Notes: a model not told the origin generated them from the sequence alone. A stretch of 64,000 bases of DNA from Noviluteimonas sp052115395 (GCA_052115395.1 JBFRGO010000002.1); one strand, 5' to 3'. Numbered from the stretch's first letter, positions 46,437 to 55,375 are shown. Numbers and translations: made by a program.

Positions 46437-46799
46437 TTATTGGCCGGTGATCGCGGTCAGCATCGAGCGGACGCGCGATTCGATGAAGGACAGCGAGGCG
46501 CGGTATTCGAGCGTCGCCTGGGCGAAGGTGGCCTTCTCGCGATCGCCGTCGACGGTGTTGCCATCGAGGCTGGGTTGCGTGGCCGGGCGCAGGTAGCGCG
46601 CGCCGGCGGCGGCCTGGCCCACGGCATCGCCGGCGGCGGTCGCGGCGGGATCGAGCGCTGCGTTCAGCGCGCCCGTGAAGTCGAGGTCCTGCGCCTGGTA
46701 ATGGGGCGTGTCGGCGTTGGCGATGTTGGCGGCGAGCAACTGCAGGCGCCGTTCGCGCAACTCCAGTGCCGTGCCGTGGATGCCAAGGAAGTCGGACAT
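46437..46799 (-). CDS. flgB: Proximal rod protein FlgB
   Basis: 120 residues from the ATG at 46799, where GGAGGGG gives a strong ribosome site; the in-frame extension upstream is Pro-rich and would overlap the promoter. The signature is ERRLQLLAANIANADTPHYQA. It is the first gene of flgB-L, below a consensus sigma-54 promoter. Confidence 0.95.
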   Translation of the reverse strand: MSDFLGIHGTALELRERRLQLLAANIANADTPHYQAQDLDFTGALNAALDPAATAAGDAVGQAAAGARYLRPATQPSLDGNTVDGDREKATFAQATLEYRASLSFIESRVRSMLTAITGQ

Positions 46800-46834
46800 G
46801 GGCCCCTCCGGGAGCGGAATTCCTCCCGGATCAG

Positions 46835-46849
46835 GCAAGGCGCGTGCCA
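46835..46849 (-). promoter_or_regulatory. Sigma-54 promoter of flgB-flgL
   Basis: On the minus strand TGGCAC-GCGCC-TTGC matches the consensus perfectly and differs from the fliE site at one spacer base. It lies 36 bp from the flgB ATG, in the gap after cheV. Confidence 0.9.
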
Positions 46850-46875
46850 GCGCGCGGATTTGCCGGGGGAAACCG

Positions 46876-47796
46876 TCAGCCGGCGGCGGTCACGCGCGCG
46901 GCCACGCGTTGCGCGAGCTCGCGCTCGGAGTACTTGGGCACGAAGTCGTCGGCGCCCACGCGTTCGACCATGGCCTGGTTGAACACCCCCGACAGCGAGG
47001 TGTGCAGCAGCACGAACAGGCCGCGCAGCGCGGGGTCGCGACGGATTTCCGTCGTCAGCGTGTAGCCATCCATCGCGGGCATCTCGATGTCGGAGATGAC
47101 CATCGCGTAGCGCTCGTGCGGGACCTGGCCGGCCTGCGCGAGTTGCTGGAGGTGGTCGAGCGCCTGGCGGCCGTCGGAGAGCAGGGTCGCCTCGAGCCCG
47201 AGCTGCTGCAGCACCGCGCGGATCTGGTTGCGCGCCACGCGCGAGTCGTCGACCACCAGCACTTCGCGCGGGCCGCGGCCGGCGGGGATCGCCGCCAGCA
47301 TTCCCGCATCGCCGGCGCGCGGCGAGGACTCGGCCAACACGCTCTCCACGTCGATCAACTGGATCAGCTCGCCCTGGTGGCGCGTCACGCCGGTGAGGTA
47401 GCGGCATTCGCCGCCCAGTTCCGGCGTCGGCTGGATCTGGCCGACCGCGACGTTGACGATGCGGTCCACGCCACCGACGAGGAAGCCCTGCACCGAGCGA
47501 TTGAATTCGGTGACCACCAGGTAGGTCGGGTCGAAGTCGGACTGCACCGGGTGGTTGATCGCGCGCGCCAGGTCGAGCACCGGCACGCTGCGGCCGCGCA
47601 CGTCGGCCGCGCCCACGAAGGCCGGCGGCAACGAGGGCAGGGTGAACAGGGGCGGGCGCAGCAGCACTTCCTGCACCTTGAAGACGTTCACGCCAAAAAG
47701 CTGACGCGAGGCGAGCCGGAACAACAGCAGGGCCAGCCGGTTGTGTCCGGCCAGGCGGGTGCGTTGGTCGATGCGGTCGAGAAGGTCCTGGCTCAT
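46876..47796 (-). CDS. cheV: Chemotaxis coupling/receiver protein CheV
   Basis: 306 residues from the ATG at 47796. CheW-like domain (FGVNVFKVQEVL, PPAFVGAADVRGRSVPVLDLARAI in parts) then a receiver domain with EVLVVDDSRVARNQIR and phospho-acceptor Asp in VISDIEMPAMDG. It couples receptors to CheA and may buffer phosphate. A sigma-28 site ends only 8 bases before the ATG, so the message may be nearly leaderless. Confidence 0.93.
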   Translation of the reverse strand: MSQDLLDRIDQRTRLAGHNRLALLLFRLASRQLFGVNVFKVQEVLLRPPLFTLPSLPPAFVGAADVRGRSVPVLDLARAINHPVQSDFDPTYLVVTEFNRSVQGFLVGGVDRIVNVAVGQIQPTPELGGECRYLTGVTRHQGELIQLIDVESVLAESSPRAGDAGMLAAIPAGRGPREVLVVDDSRVARNQIRAVLQQLGLEATLLSDGRQALDHLQQLAQAGQVPHERYAMVISDIEMPAMDGYTLTTEIRRDPALRGLFVLLHTSLSGVFNQAMVERVGADDFVPKYSERELAQRVAARVTAAG

Positions 47797-47804
47797 GCCC
47801 CGCG

Positions 47805-47831
47805 TTGTCGGCGCGAATGCGCGTTCCTTGA
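47805..47831 (-). promoter_or_regulatory. Sigma-28 (FliA) promoter of cheV
   Basis: On the minus strand TCAAGGAA, 11 bp, GCCGACAA. The -10 ends 8 bases before the cheV ATG. Confidence 0.7.
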
Positions 47832-47842
47832 ATGGCGGCGTC

Positions 47843-47857
47843 GGGCACGCGGCTTGC
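47843..47857 (+). promoter_or_regulatory. Sigma-54 promoter of flgA
   Basis: GGGCAC-GCGGC-TTGC has one mismatch to consensus, with GG and GC 10 bp apart. It ends 25 bp before the flgA ATG and is 11 bp from the divergent cheV promoter. Confidence 0.75.
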
Positions 47858-47882
47858 ACGCTTCCCGCATCGATTCCGCCCG

Positions 47883-48413
47883 ATGCGCCCTGCCGTGCTC
47901 GCACACCGCCCATTTCGATTCGCCGTCGCCGTGCTGCTCGTTGCCTCCGCAGCGCGCGTGCCCGCGGCGACGCCCGACGTGCAATCGCTCGACGCCATCC
48001 GCGCCGCGGCGATCCAGGCACTGGGCGGCAACGCCCGGCCGGCCGACGCCTTGCTCGATTCGGCCTTGCGCCTGGCGCCCTGCACGCAAGCGCTCAAGGC
48101 CGCCGCCACCGGGCCGAGAACGGTGCAGGTGCGGTGCGAGGACACCCCGGGTTGGCAGATCTATGTGCACGTGCGCATGCCGCGCGAGGCCATGCCGAAC
48201 CCTGTACTCGCGTCGGAGCCCCAGTTCGCGCCGCTGCGGCGCGGCGACCCCGTCGTGATCCTCGCGCGCACCGAAGGCATCGAAGTGCGCATGGACGGCC
48301 GCGCGCTGGGCCCGGCCCAGGCCGGCGGCCGCGTGGTGGTCGAGAACACCGCCTCGCATCGCGTCCTGCGTGGGCGCGTGGTCGCCGATGGCGTGGTGGA
48401 GGTCGTGCCTTGA
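47883..48413 (+). CDS. flgA: P-ring assembly chaperone FlgA
   Basis: 176 residues from the ATG at 47883. A signal peptide (about residues 1-29, ending VPAATP) and a C-terminal SAF-type domain (PLRRGDPVVILARTEGIEVRM, GRVVVENTASHRVLRGRVV) identify FlgA. It helps FlgI form the P ring. It is shorter than the usual 210-240 residues, mainly in the middle region. Confidence 0.88.
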   Translation: MRPAVLAHRPFRFAVAVLLVASAARVPAATPDVQSLDAIRAAAIQALGGNARPADALLDSALRLAPCTQALKAAATGPRTVQVRCEDTPGWQIYVHVRMPREAMPNPVLASEPQFAPLRRGDPVVILARTEGIEVRMDGRALGPAQAGGRVVVENTASHRVLRGRVVADGVVEVVP

Positions 48414-48445
48414 TCACGGATCGACAGGACCGCCGCCGGGGGCGT

Positions 48446-48472
48446 TCAAGTTTCCGGACGGCCCGCCGTTAC
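48446..48472 (+). promoter_or_regulatory. Sigma-28 (FliA) promoter of flgM
   Basis: TCAAGTTT, 11 bp, GCCGTTAC. The start point would be near 48478, about 27 bases before the flgM ATG. It shares the GCCGTTA core with the fliC site. Confidence 0.8.
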
Positions 48473-48504
48473 AGTGCCCGAACGAGTCATTTCTGGAGCG
48501 TCCC

Positions 48505-48819
48505 ATGACCCACAAGATCGACGGCGGACTGCCGGTCGCCCGCGCCCCGGGCGCCACCGTCACCTCAGTCACCGCGCGCGCCGGCGCCAAGCGCCCGGAC
48601 GCCGTGGGTGCTACGCCGCAAGCCGACAGCGTGCGGCTCACCGACGAAGCCGCGGGTCTGCAGGCGCTCGGCCGCCAACTGGGCACCGGATCGGCGGGCA
48701 TCGACATGCAGCGCGTGGAAGCCGCGCGTGCGGCGATCGCCGACGGCAGCTATCGCATCGACGCGCAGACCATCGCCTCGAAGATGCTCGAACTCGACAA
48801 GCAGCTGGCAGGCAAGTAA
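48505..48819 (+). CDS. flgM: Anti-sigma-28 factor FlgM
   Basis: 104 residues from the ATG at 48505, with GGAG 7 bases before it. The N-terminus is disordered (Pro/Ala/Thr). The C-terminal half (IDMQRVEAARAAIADGSYRIDAQTIASKML in parts) is the FliA-binding helix set. FlgM holds FliA until the hook is complete and it is exported. It is itself under a sigma-28 site, giving feedback. Confidence 0.93.
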   Translation: MTHKIDGGLPVARAPGATVTSVTARAGAKRPDAVGATPQADSVRLTDEAAGLQALGRQLGTGSAGIDMQRVEAARAAIADGSYRIDAQTIASKMLELDKQLAGK

Positions 48820-48822
48820 GGG

Positions 48823-49170
48823 ATGCGCGTCGCCGACGAGGCCCGCGATGCCCTCGACGCGCTCGAACAGGCGCTCGCCGCCGAGCGTCGCGCGTTGCTC
48901 GACAATGATGCCGAGGCGCTGCTGATCTCGACCGCGGAGAAGGTGGCGGCCTTGCGCCGCGCCGAAGCGCTGCAGCCCGACGCCGGCATCGCCGGGCGCG
49001 TGGCCGCGCTGCGGGACGCCAACCATGCCAATGGCGTGTTGCTCTCCCGTCGCCGTCGTGAAGTGGCCTGGGCCCTGCGCCATCTCGGCCGTATCGAGTC
49101 GACGCCCGTCTACACCGCCACCGGCCAGGCCAGCGCGCGCCCGCAGGCGCGGCCCCTGGGCGTGGGCTGA
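48823..49170 (+). CDS. flgN: Hook-filament junction chaperone FlgN
   Basis: 115 residues, helical, with DALEQALAAERRALLDNDAEAL near the start, as in FlgN. It carries FlgK and FlgL to the export gate. The ATG is 3 bp after the flgM stop. The identification rests partly on position. Confidence 0.82.
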   Translation: MRVADEARDALDALEQALAAERRALLDNDAEALLISTAEKVAALRRAEALQPDAGIAGRVAALRDANHANGVLLSRRRREVAWALRHLGRIESTPVYTATGQASARPQARPLGVG

Positions 49171-49271
49171 GGACGCCACGGTCTGATCGGACCAGGCCGC
49201 CCGTGCCGTCGCGCCGCCTCCAACGTCGCAGCCCTACACTGGCGCTCCGACTCCGCGCGCGCCACGTCACC

Positions 49272-50129
49272 ATGCCCAGGCACGACGAACTCCGGGAAAC
49301 CTACCGCCAGCTTGCGAGCACGCAGGCGCAATTGCTGCAGTCCGACCGCATGGCCTCGATCGGCCAGCTCGCCGCCGGCGTCGCGCACGAGATCAACAAT
49401 CCCATCGGTTACGTGCACTCCAACATCGGCACGTTGCAGGAATACATGGGCGCGTTGCTGGCGCTGATCGAATGCCAGGAGACCGCACTGGCCGCGGAGG
49501 ATCCGCTCGCGCACCGCGACGCCGTGCGCGCCAAGCGCGAGCGGCTCGACATCGAATTCATCATCGGCGACCTGCCCAAGCTGCTGTCCGAATCGCGCGA
49601 AGGCATCGAACGCGTCACCAAGATCGTGCAGGACCTCAAGGACTTCTCGCGCAGCAGCGGCAGCGATGAACCCATGCGTCCCTCCGACCTGCACCGCGGC
49701 CTGGAATCCACGCTCAACATCGTGTGGAACGAGTTGAAGTACCGGATCCAGCTGGAGAAGCACTACGGCGACATGCCGCCGGTGGAATGCCACGCTTCGG
49801 AGATCAACCAGATCCTGATGACCCTGCTCATCAATGCCGGCCAGGCGATCGAGCACCGCGGCACCATCGTCATCGCCACCGGCAGCGAGAACGGCGAAGC
49901 ATGGATCAGCATCGCCGACACCGGCTCGGGCATCGCGCCCGATGTGCTGCCGCGCATCTTCGAACCGTTCTTCACCACCAAGCCCGTCGGCCGCGGCACG
50001 GGCCTGGGGTTGGCGGTCGCCTACAACATCGCGCAGAAGCACCACGGTCGCATCGAAGTGAACAGCACGCCCGGCGTGGGCAGCATCTTCCGCCTGGTGC
50101 TGCCGGTCACCCAGCCCGCGGGCGAGTGA
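49272..50129 (+). CDS. Soluble histidine kinase without sensor domain
   Basis: 285 residues from the ATG at 49272. A short coiled coil (residues 3-25) leads into the H-box MASIGQLAAGVAHEINNPIGY with His39. A helical insert (about 70-115) follows. The ATPase has an N-box (ILMTLLINAGQAIE), a G1 box (DTGSGI), an F-box (RIFEPFFTTK) and a G2 box (GTGLGLAV). No transmembrane helix or PAS domain is visible. Its stop codon ends exactly where the convergent GGDEF/EAL/receiver gene stops, so that receiver is a candidate partner. Confidence 0.9.
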   Translation: MPRHDELRETYRQLASTQAQLLQSDRMASIGQLAAGVAHEINNPIGYVHSNIGTLQEYMGALLALIECQETALAAEDPLAHRDAVRAKRERLDIEFIIGDLPKLLSESREGIERVTKIVQDLKDFSRSSGSDEPMRPSDLHRGLESTLNIVWNELKYRIQLEKHYGDMPPVECHASEINQILMTLLINAGQAIEHRGTIVIATGSENGEAWISIADTGSGIAPDVLPRIFEPFFTTKPVGRGTGLGLAVAYNIAQKHHGRIEVNSTPGVGSIFRLVLPVTQPAGE

Positions 50130-51896
50130 TCAGAACTCTTCCTGCACGTCCTGCGCTTCCGAGGCGCGGAACGCATCGCGGATGTGTTCGCGCAATTCCT
50201 CGTCGTTCCAGGGCTTGGTGAGGAAGCGGTAGATCGCGCCGCGGTTGATCGCGTCGGTGACGGTCGCAAGGTCGGTATAGCCGGAGAGCACCATGCGCAC
50301 CGTGTCGGGATACAGGTCGCGCACGCGGCCGAGGAATTCGGTGCCGGTCATTTCCGGCATGCGCTGGTCGGACACGATGACCTGCACGCGATTGCTGGCC
50401 AGCAGGTCGAAGGCGTCGCGCACGCTGTTGGCGGTCAGCAGGCGATAGCCGTCGCGGCGGAACAGGCGCACCAGCGAGCGCAGCACGTTGTCTTCGTCGT
50501 CGAGCAACAGCAGCGTCCGCTCCGGACGCATCGCGGCGAAGGCTTCGGGCAGCAACACGCGCTTGCGCAGCACCTCGTCGAGTTCGTCGGCGGGGCGCGG
50601 CGAACAGAACAGGTGGCCCTGGAAGAAGTCGCACTGGTTGCGGCGCAGGAAGTTGAGTTCGGCTTCGGTTTCCACGCCCTTGGCCGTGACCGTCATGCCG
50701 AGTCGATGGCCCACCGCGAGGATGCCGCGCACGATCGCCGCGGTGCGCGGATCGCTCGCGGCCTCGTGGATGAAGCTGCGATCGATCTTGAGCCGGTCGA
50801 TGGGATGGTGCGCCAGCGCGCCCAGCGCGAGCCGGCCCATGCCGAAGTCGTGCACGGTCAGCAGCGCGCCCAGGCCGCGCAGGCCCATGAGGTTGTCGTG
50901 CACCACGCGCGTGTCGAGCGACAGCGCGCTTTCGGAGATCTCGAACTGCATGGACGCTGCAGGGATGCCGCAGCGCTGCAACTGCTCGCCGATCAAATCG
51001 ATGCAGTCGCGCCGCAACAGCATCGTGTTGGCCAGGTGCACCGACATGTTGAGCCAGTCGAAGCCCTTCTCGCGCCACTGCGCCAGTTGCCGCGTCGCGC
51101 GCTCCACCACCCACCAGCCCAGCCGCGAGGCCAAGCCCGAGGCTTCCACGATTTCGAAGAAGTGGTTGGGCCGCAACAGCCCGTACTCGCTGTTGCGCCA
51201 GCGCAGCAGCACGCTGACCGCATCGATGCTGCCGTCGTGCGCGTTCACCGTGGGCTGGTGGAACAACAGGAACTCGTCGTTCTCGATACCCTTGAGGATG
51301 CTGCGCGAGGCCGCGGCGTCCTGGTCGGCGGCGCCGCGATCGGGCAGGGCCGACAGCCCGGTGCCGCTGCGCCCGGCATCGCGCCGGGCCTTGCGCACCG
51401 CGACCTCGGCGCGCGCCAGCAGGGCGGCGGCGTCTTCGGCGTGGTCGGGATACACCGCGATCCCGATCGACAGCGTCACGCGCACGCTGTGCGGCGGCAC
51501 CGACAGCGGCGCGTCGAAGGCATCACGCAGGCGATCGGCCAGGACCATGCCGTCGGGTTCGTCGCGGCGGTAGCCGATGGCCGCGATGAATTCGTCGCTG
51601 CCCAGCCGCCACAACCAGCCCCCGTTCGGCATCGTCTTCTGCAGGCGCTGCGCGACCGCCGCCAGCACCTGGTCGCCCACGGCCTCGCCGTATTGGCGGT
51701 TGATGGTGCCCAGGCGATCGACGTCGATGTGCAGCAGCGCGATGCGCCGGCCGGTCGCGCCCGCGGCGGCCAGGCCCGCGGTCAGGCTCGGCCCGCCCGC
51801 GCCCAGCCGATACAGCTGGGTGGTCGGGTCGACACCGATGCCGTTGCGGGGGTCGTTGCGGGCGTGCATCGACGCGGGGGGAAAACGGTGGGGCAT
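50130..51896 (-). CDS. Degenerate GGDEF-EAL protein with C-terminal receiver domain
   Basis: 588 residues from the ATG at 51896; an ATG at 51869 is possible. Order: GGDEF (about 25-190), EAL (about 200-440), receiver (about 460-588). The cyclase motif is GSDEF. In the EAL domain, EAL is VSV, DDFG is HDFG and the VAEGVET Glu is Lys, so phosphodiesterase activity is very unlikely; KIDRSF is retained. The receiver has phospho-Asp in IVSDQRMPEMTG. It probably acts as a sensor or effector of c-di-GMP rather than an enzyme. Its stop abuts that of the kinase. Confidence 0.88.
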   Translation of the reverse strand: MPHRFPPASMHARNDPRNGIGVDPTTQLYRLGAGGPSLTAGLAAAGATGRRIALLHIDVDRLGTINRQYGEAVGDQVLAAVAQRLQKTMPNGGWLWRLGSDEFIAAIGYRRDEPDGMVLADRLRDAFDAPLSVPPHSVRVTLSIGIAVYPDHAEDAAALLARAEVAVRKARRDAGRSGTGLSALPDRGAADQDAAASRSILKGIENDEFLLFHQPTVNAHDGSIDAVSVLLRWRNSEYGLLRPNHFFEIVEASGLASRLGWWVVERATRQLAQWREKGFDWLNMSVHLANTMLLRRDCIDLIGEQLQRCGIPAASMQFEISESALSLDTRVVHDNLMGLRGLGALLTVHDFGMGRLALGALAHHPIDRLKIDRSFIHEAASDPRTAAIVRGILAVGHRLGMTVTAKGVETEAELNFLRRNQCDFFQGHLFCSPRPADELDEVLRKRVLLPEAFAAMRPERTLLLLDDEDNVLRSLVRLFRRDGYRLLTANSVRDAFDLLASNRVQVIVSDQRMPEMTGTEFLGRVRDLYPDTVRMVLSGYTDLATVTDAINRGAIYRFLTKPWNDEELREHIRDAFRASEAQDVQEEF

Positions 51897-52087
51897 GCCC
51901 CGAGGGGTATACGTCCGAACGCGCCCGATGTCCAAGCATGCGCATCGGAAAGGGGCAATGCGTCATGATGTGAAGGCATCGAGCCCGTGCGGGTCGGTGC
52001 ACCTCCCCCGAATCGACCCGTTACAAAGCCCAGCCCCCCTGCGTGACCGGATAGAGTGGTCTCGGCAGCCGATTCGAGGCCTCTAAC

Positions 52088-52105
52088 TTTGCAATCAATT
52101 GCAAA
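52088..52105 (+). promoter_or_regulatory. Distal TTGCA/TGCAA palindrome upstream of autotransporter
   Basis: Eight-base arms TTTGCAAT / ATTGCAAA around CA. It lies 284 bp from the autotransporter start. Confidence 0.45.
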
Positions 52106-52332
52106 AGGGGCCGATGGCGGCGACCGCTTCGCCGGCGGCAAGCGATGCGGGCGTGCCCAATCTGCGCCAAGTTGCGGCCCGCGAGACGTCGGTCATGCGG
52201 AAGCCGACGTTCGCGCTGCCGCCCATGATCGCGAGCCGCCACCCTCGATTTCTCGATCATTGGAACGGGGAGCCGTCGCGCTCCGAGTTCGTAAAACTTC
52301 TATCCGAAGCCCTTACGTTTGGCACGGTTGAC

Positions 52333-52349
52333 CTTGCACCAAGTGCAAG
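52333..52349 (+). promoter_or_regulatory. Proximal TTGCA/TGCAA palindrome upstream of autotransporter
   Basis: Perfect 7-base arms CTTGCAC / GTGCAAG around CAA, placed where an operator would overlap the promoter or leader of the autotransporter. Confidence 0.5.
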
Positions 52350-52388
52350 CGGCAGCTTCCGCGATCCCCTGTGATCCGGAGTGGCTTC

Positions 52389-55349
52389 GTGAAGCAGTTC
52401 GATGTGCGTCCTTCCCCTGTCTTGCGTCGCAAGCGCCTGTCCCTCGCGCTGCTGATTGCATGCGGCGGTGTTTCCTTTTCGGCCGCGGCCGCCGATGAAT
52501 GCGGCGCGGCAACGACCGGTCAGGTCGTGTGCACGCCAACCGGCCCGGGCCCCGTACCGCAGGTGCATTACCAGGGCGTCACCGATTTCGAGCTGCTGCT
52601 GAAGCAGGGCTTCAACGTCGACGGCAACGCACTGCCGGAAGGCGACACGGCCGTGGTCGTCTACGGATCGGGCGCACTCTCGCTCACCGCGGAAGACGGC
52701 ACGGTCATCCGTGCACACGACGCGTGGCCCGCCGTCGACATCGTGTCGATGGATGGCCCGGTGGATGTGCACGTCGACCAGGTGTTCGGTGGCAACGTCG
52801 GGATCGCGGCGCTCGGCGCGGGCGATGTCAGCGTCTGGGCCAACCATGTTGAAGGCGTCGTGGCTGTCGAGGCGATCAGCACCGGGGGCGATGTCACCGT
52901 AGACGTCGCGAGCGTCGCCGGCGGTGCGTTCGGTGCGGGCGTGTCGGCCATGTCCGAACAGGGCAACGTCACCATCCTCGCAGGTGAAACCATCGCCACC
53001 GGCGATTTCACCACCGGCCTCTACGCCTCTTCGCACAACGGCTCGACGTCCATCGAGGCGGGTTTTATCCGCGCCGAAGGCATTGGTGCGACGGCGATCT
53101 TCGCGGAGTCGTGGGAGAACGGTGACGTCCTCGTCGATGTCGGAACGGCGGTGGCGCTCGGCGATGGCGGCATCGGCATCCTCGCCGGCGCTGGCTTGGG
53201 TGATGTGGCGATCCGTTCCGATTGGGTCAGCACATCGGGCAATGGCGGCGTCGGGATCGGCGCATTCGCGTTCAACGGCGATGTCACGCTCGACACCGGC
53301 GGCGTCGGCACCGACGGCGACAATGCACGGGGCATCGACATCAGTGCGCTCGGCACCGTCACCGTGGACAACGACTCTGTCTTCACCATGGGCGTCGGAT
53401 CCGATGCGATCAGCATCGAGAACGTTGGCGAAGTCCTGCTCCATTCGCAGCGCCTGACCACGTACGGCAACCAGTCCTACGGCCTGCGCGTGCTTACCGG
53501 CGCCGAAGTGATGCTGGACATCGACGAGATCACGACCTACGGCGAAGGCTCGGCCGCGCTGTTCGTGGGCAACGACACCGGCGACATCGCCGCTCGCGTG
53601 GGTCGCGTCCATACGTGGGCGACGACGGGCGACTGGTTCGCGATCGGGCTGAGTTCGAACACTGGCGACGTTGCGCTGCTGATCGAAGAGGAGGCGCGCG
53701 CTGAGTCTGGTGTGGCCATCACGACGTCTTCGATGCAAGGCGGGGCGGCGATCGCGGTCGCCGAAGGCGCGACGGTGTACGGGCAGGCGATCGCGATTGA
53801 TTCGGCGACCGCCACGGGCACGCGCATTGACATCGCCGGCACCATCGAAAGCGGCACGGGCCCGGTGATCAAGGTCGCGGGCAACGAGTGGGGTGTTGGC
53901 GCGGCCGATGTCCGCATCGCCTCGACGGGGACGGTACGCGGCCACGTGCAGTTGTCCGGCGGCGACGATGTCGTCGCAAACGCCGGTGCATTCCGCAGCG
54001 CAGGTACCAACGTGTTCGGCGAAGGCAACGACCGCTTCGCCAACATGGGGCGGGTGGAGCTGCTCGAGGGTGCGACGTCGATGGCATTCGAGGGGCTGGA
54101 GCGTTTCGAGAATTCCGGCCGCGTGTCGCTGGCCAATGGCCACGTCGGCGACGTGCTCACGATCGACGGTACCTTGCATGGCGCGTCGGGCGGCACGCTC
54201 GCCGTGGATCTCGACGTCGTCGGACGCGCAGCGGACGTGATCGAAGTCGGTGCGTTGTCCGGCACGAATGCGCTTGAGCTGGACCTCGTCGGCCGCGGTT
54301 CGCTGCTCGGCATGAACGGCATCCGCGTGCTGTCTTCCGGAGGTGCGCAGACGGGCCAGGAACTCGTGCTCGCCGACAACAGCCGCAATCGCGGCTTCAT
54401 CGGTTTCAAGGTCGCCTACGACGGCGTCGACAGCTGGATGCTCGAGACCGACCTCGCCGACGGGGCGTATCTCGCAGGCGCCGTGCCCTCCGGCGTGCGC
54501 GACCTGTGGCGGCAGGGTGCGCAGTCGGTGTCGAGCCACCTCACGGCCACGCACGACCAAACCGATGCGAACGGCGTCTGGTTCCAGGTCACCGGCGGCG
54601 ATCTGGAGGGCACGTCGAATCTCTCGCACGCCCTAGGTTCGCGCGAATTGGAATGGCAGGGCGACCACAACGGCGCGCAGATCGGCGCGGAGATGACGAT
54701 CGGCCAATGGCGCGCCGGCCTCACCGGCGGCTACGACAAGGCGGAGATGGACCTCGGCGGCGTCGAGAAGACCAAGCTCGACTCCATCAACGCCGGCCTT
54801 TACGCCCGCTGGTCGAACGCGGGCTGGTTCACCAACGCGATGCTGCGCGCCGACCGCATCGACGTGGACAGCGACTGGTCGTCGATCGGCCTGGTCGACA
54901 CCGGCGATGGGAGCGCCGTGGGCCTGGACATCGAGGGCGGTCACCGCTTCTCGCTTTCGCGCATGTACATCGAGCCGTACCTGCGCGGCGCGTGGATCGA
55001 CGTATCGCTGCCGGACCAGCATGGCAACGCGGGCAACGTGCACTGGGACGACAGCGCGGTGGCGACTGGCGAGGTGGGCCTGCGCCTGGGCATGGCCGAA
55101 GGGTGGAACGGCGTGCGCCCGTATGCGTCGATGTCGATGGCGCGCGAATTCGGCGGCAAGGATGCGACGGTGTTCGATGTCGGCACCGACCGCGTGCGCG
55201 TCACCGACGAGGGGGACCGCAGCTTTGGTCGTTTCGCCGGCGGCGTGGAATGGACGATCGGCCGCGTCGACCTGTATGGGGAAGTGGAAGCGCGCGTTGG
55301 GGACATGGAAGGGGTCAGCGGGCGCCTGGGCGCACGCGTTAGGTTCTGA
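52389..55349 (+). CDS. Autotransporter (type Va), beta-helix passenger
   Basis: 986 residues from a GTG at 52389, preceded by CGGAG. A long signal peptide ends near SAAAA (residues 33-37). The mature start has two Cys (DECGA ... VVCTPTGP). Residues about 60-640 carry repeated GDVxVxxxxVxxxGxxGxGIxA beta-helix rungs of about 24 residues. The last 270 residues form a beta barrel and end LGARVRF, with the terminal Phe of outer-membrane proteins. No protease triad was seen, so adhesion is the likely role (inference). A remnant of a related start lies at 60867-60905. Confidence 0.85.
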   Translation: MKQFDVRPSPVLRRKRLSLALLIACGGVSFSAAAADECGAATTGQVVCTPTGPGPVPQVHYQGVTDFELLLKQGFNVDGNALPEGDTAVVVYGSGALSLTAEDGTVIRAHDAWPAVDIVSMDGPVDVHVDQVFGGNVGIAALGAGDVSVWANHVEGVVAVEAISTGGDVTVDVASVAGGAFGAGVSAMSEQGNVTILAGETIATGDFTTGLYASSHNGSTSIEAGFIRAEGIGATAIFAESWENGDVLVDVGTAVALGDGGIGILAGAGLGDVAIRSDWVSTSGNGGVGIGAFAFNGDVTLDTGGVGTDGDNARGIDISALGTVTVDNDSVFTMGVGSDAISIENVGEVLLHSQRLTTYGNQSYGLRVLTGAEVMLDIDEITTYGEGSAALFVGNDTGDIAARVGRVHTWATTGDWFAIGLSSNTGDVALLIEEEARAESGVAITTSSMQGGAAIAVAEGATVYGQAIAIDSATATGTRIDIAGTIESGTGPVIKVAGNEWGVGAADVRIASTGTVRGHVQLSGGDDVVANAGAFRSAGTNVFGEGNDRFANMGRVELLEGATSMAFEGLERFENSGRVSLANGHVGDVLTIDGTLHGASGGTLAVDLDVVGRAADVIEVGALSGTNALELDLVGRGSLLGMNGIRVLSSGGAQTGQELVLADNSRNRGFIGFKVAYDGVDSWMLETDLADGAYLAGAVPSGVRDLWRQGAQSVSSHLTATHDQTDANGVWFQVTGGDLEGTSNLSHALGSRELEWQGDHNGAQIGAEMTIGQWRAGLTGGYDKAEMDLGGVEKTKLDSINAGLYARWSNAGWFTNAMLRADRIDVDSDWSSIGLVDTGDGSAVGLDIEGGHRFSLSRMYIEPYLRGAWIDVSLPDQHGNAGNVHWDDSAVATGEVGLRLGMAEGWNGVRPYASMSMAREFGGKDATVFDVGTDRVRVTDEGDRSFGRFAGGVEWTIGRVDLYGEVEARVGDMEGVSGRLGARVRF

Positions 55350-55375
55350 GCGTCACGACGCCCCGATGGCGGGTT

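Larger units (their letters stand above)
51897..52388. other. 492 bp gap with two TTGCA/TGCAA palindromes
   Basis: No convincing gene is present; a 91-codon plus-strand frame at 52099-52374 has no ribosome site and no family. The palindromes TTTGCAAT-CA-ATTGCAAA (52088-52105) and CTTGCAC-CAA-GTGCAAG (52333-52349) share the TTGCA half-site. The second sits 40 bp before the autotransporter start. No clear -35/-10 pair was found. Confidence 0.5.

Noticed and set aside
52099..52374. 91-codon frame before the autotransporter
   Set aside because: No ribosome site, no family resemblance, and it runs into the autotransporter leader.
52500..54400. Beta-helix rungs as a DNA tandem repeat or CRISPR array
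   Set aside because: Periodicity is at the protein level only; the nucleotide units are not identical and lie inside an open frame.
52257..54629. 790-codon minus-strand frame opposite the autotransporter
   Set aside because: Asp/His/Arg-rich shadow of the beta-helix repeats without a domain.
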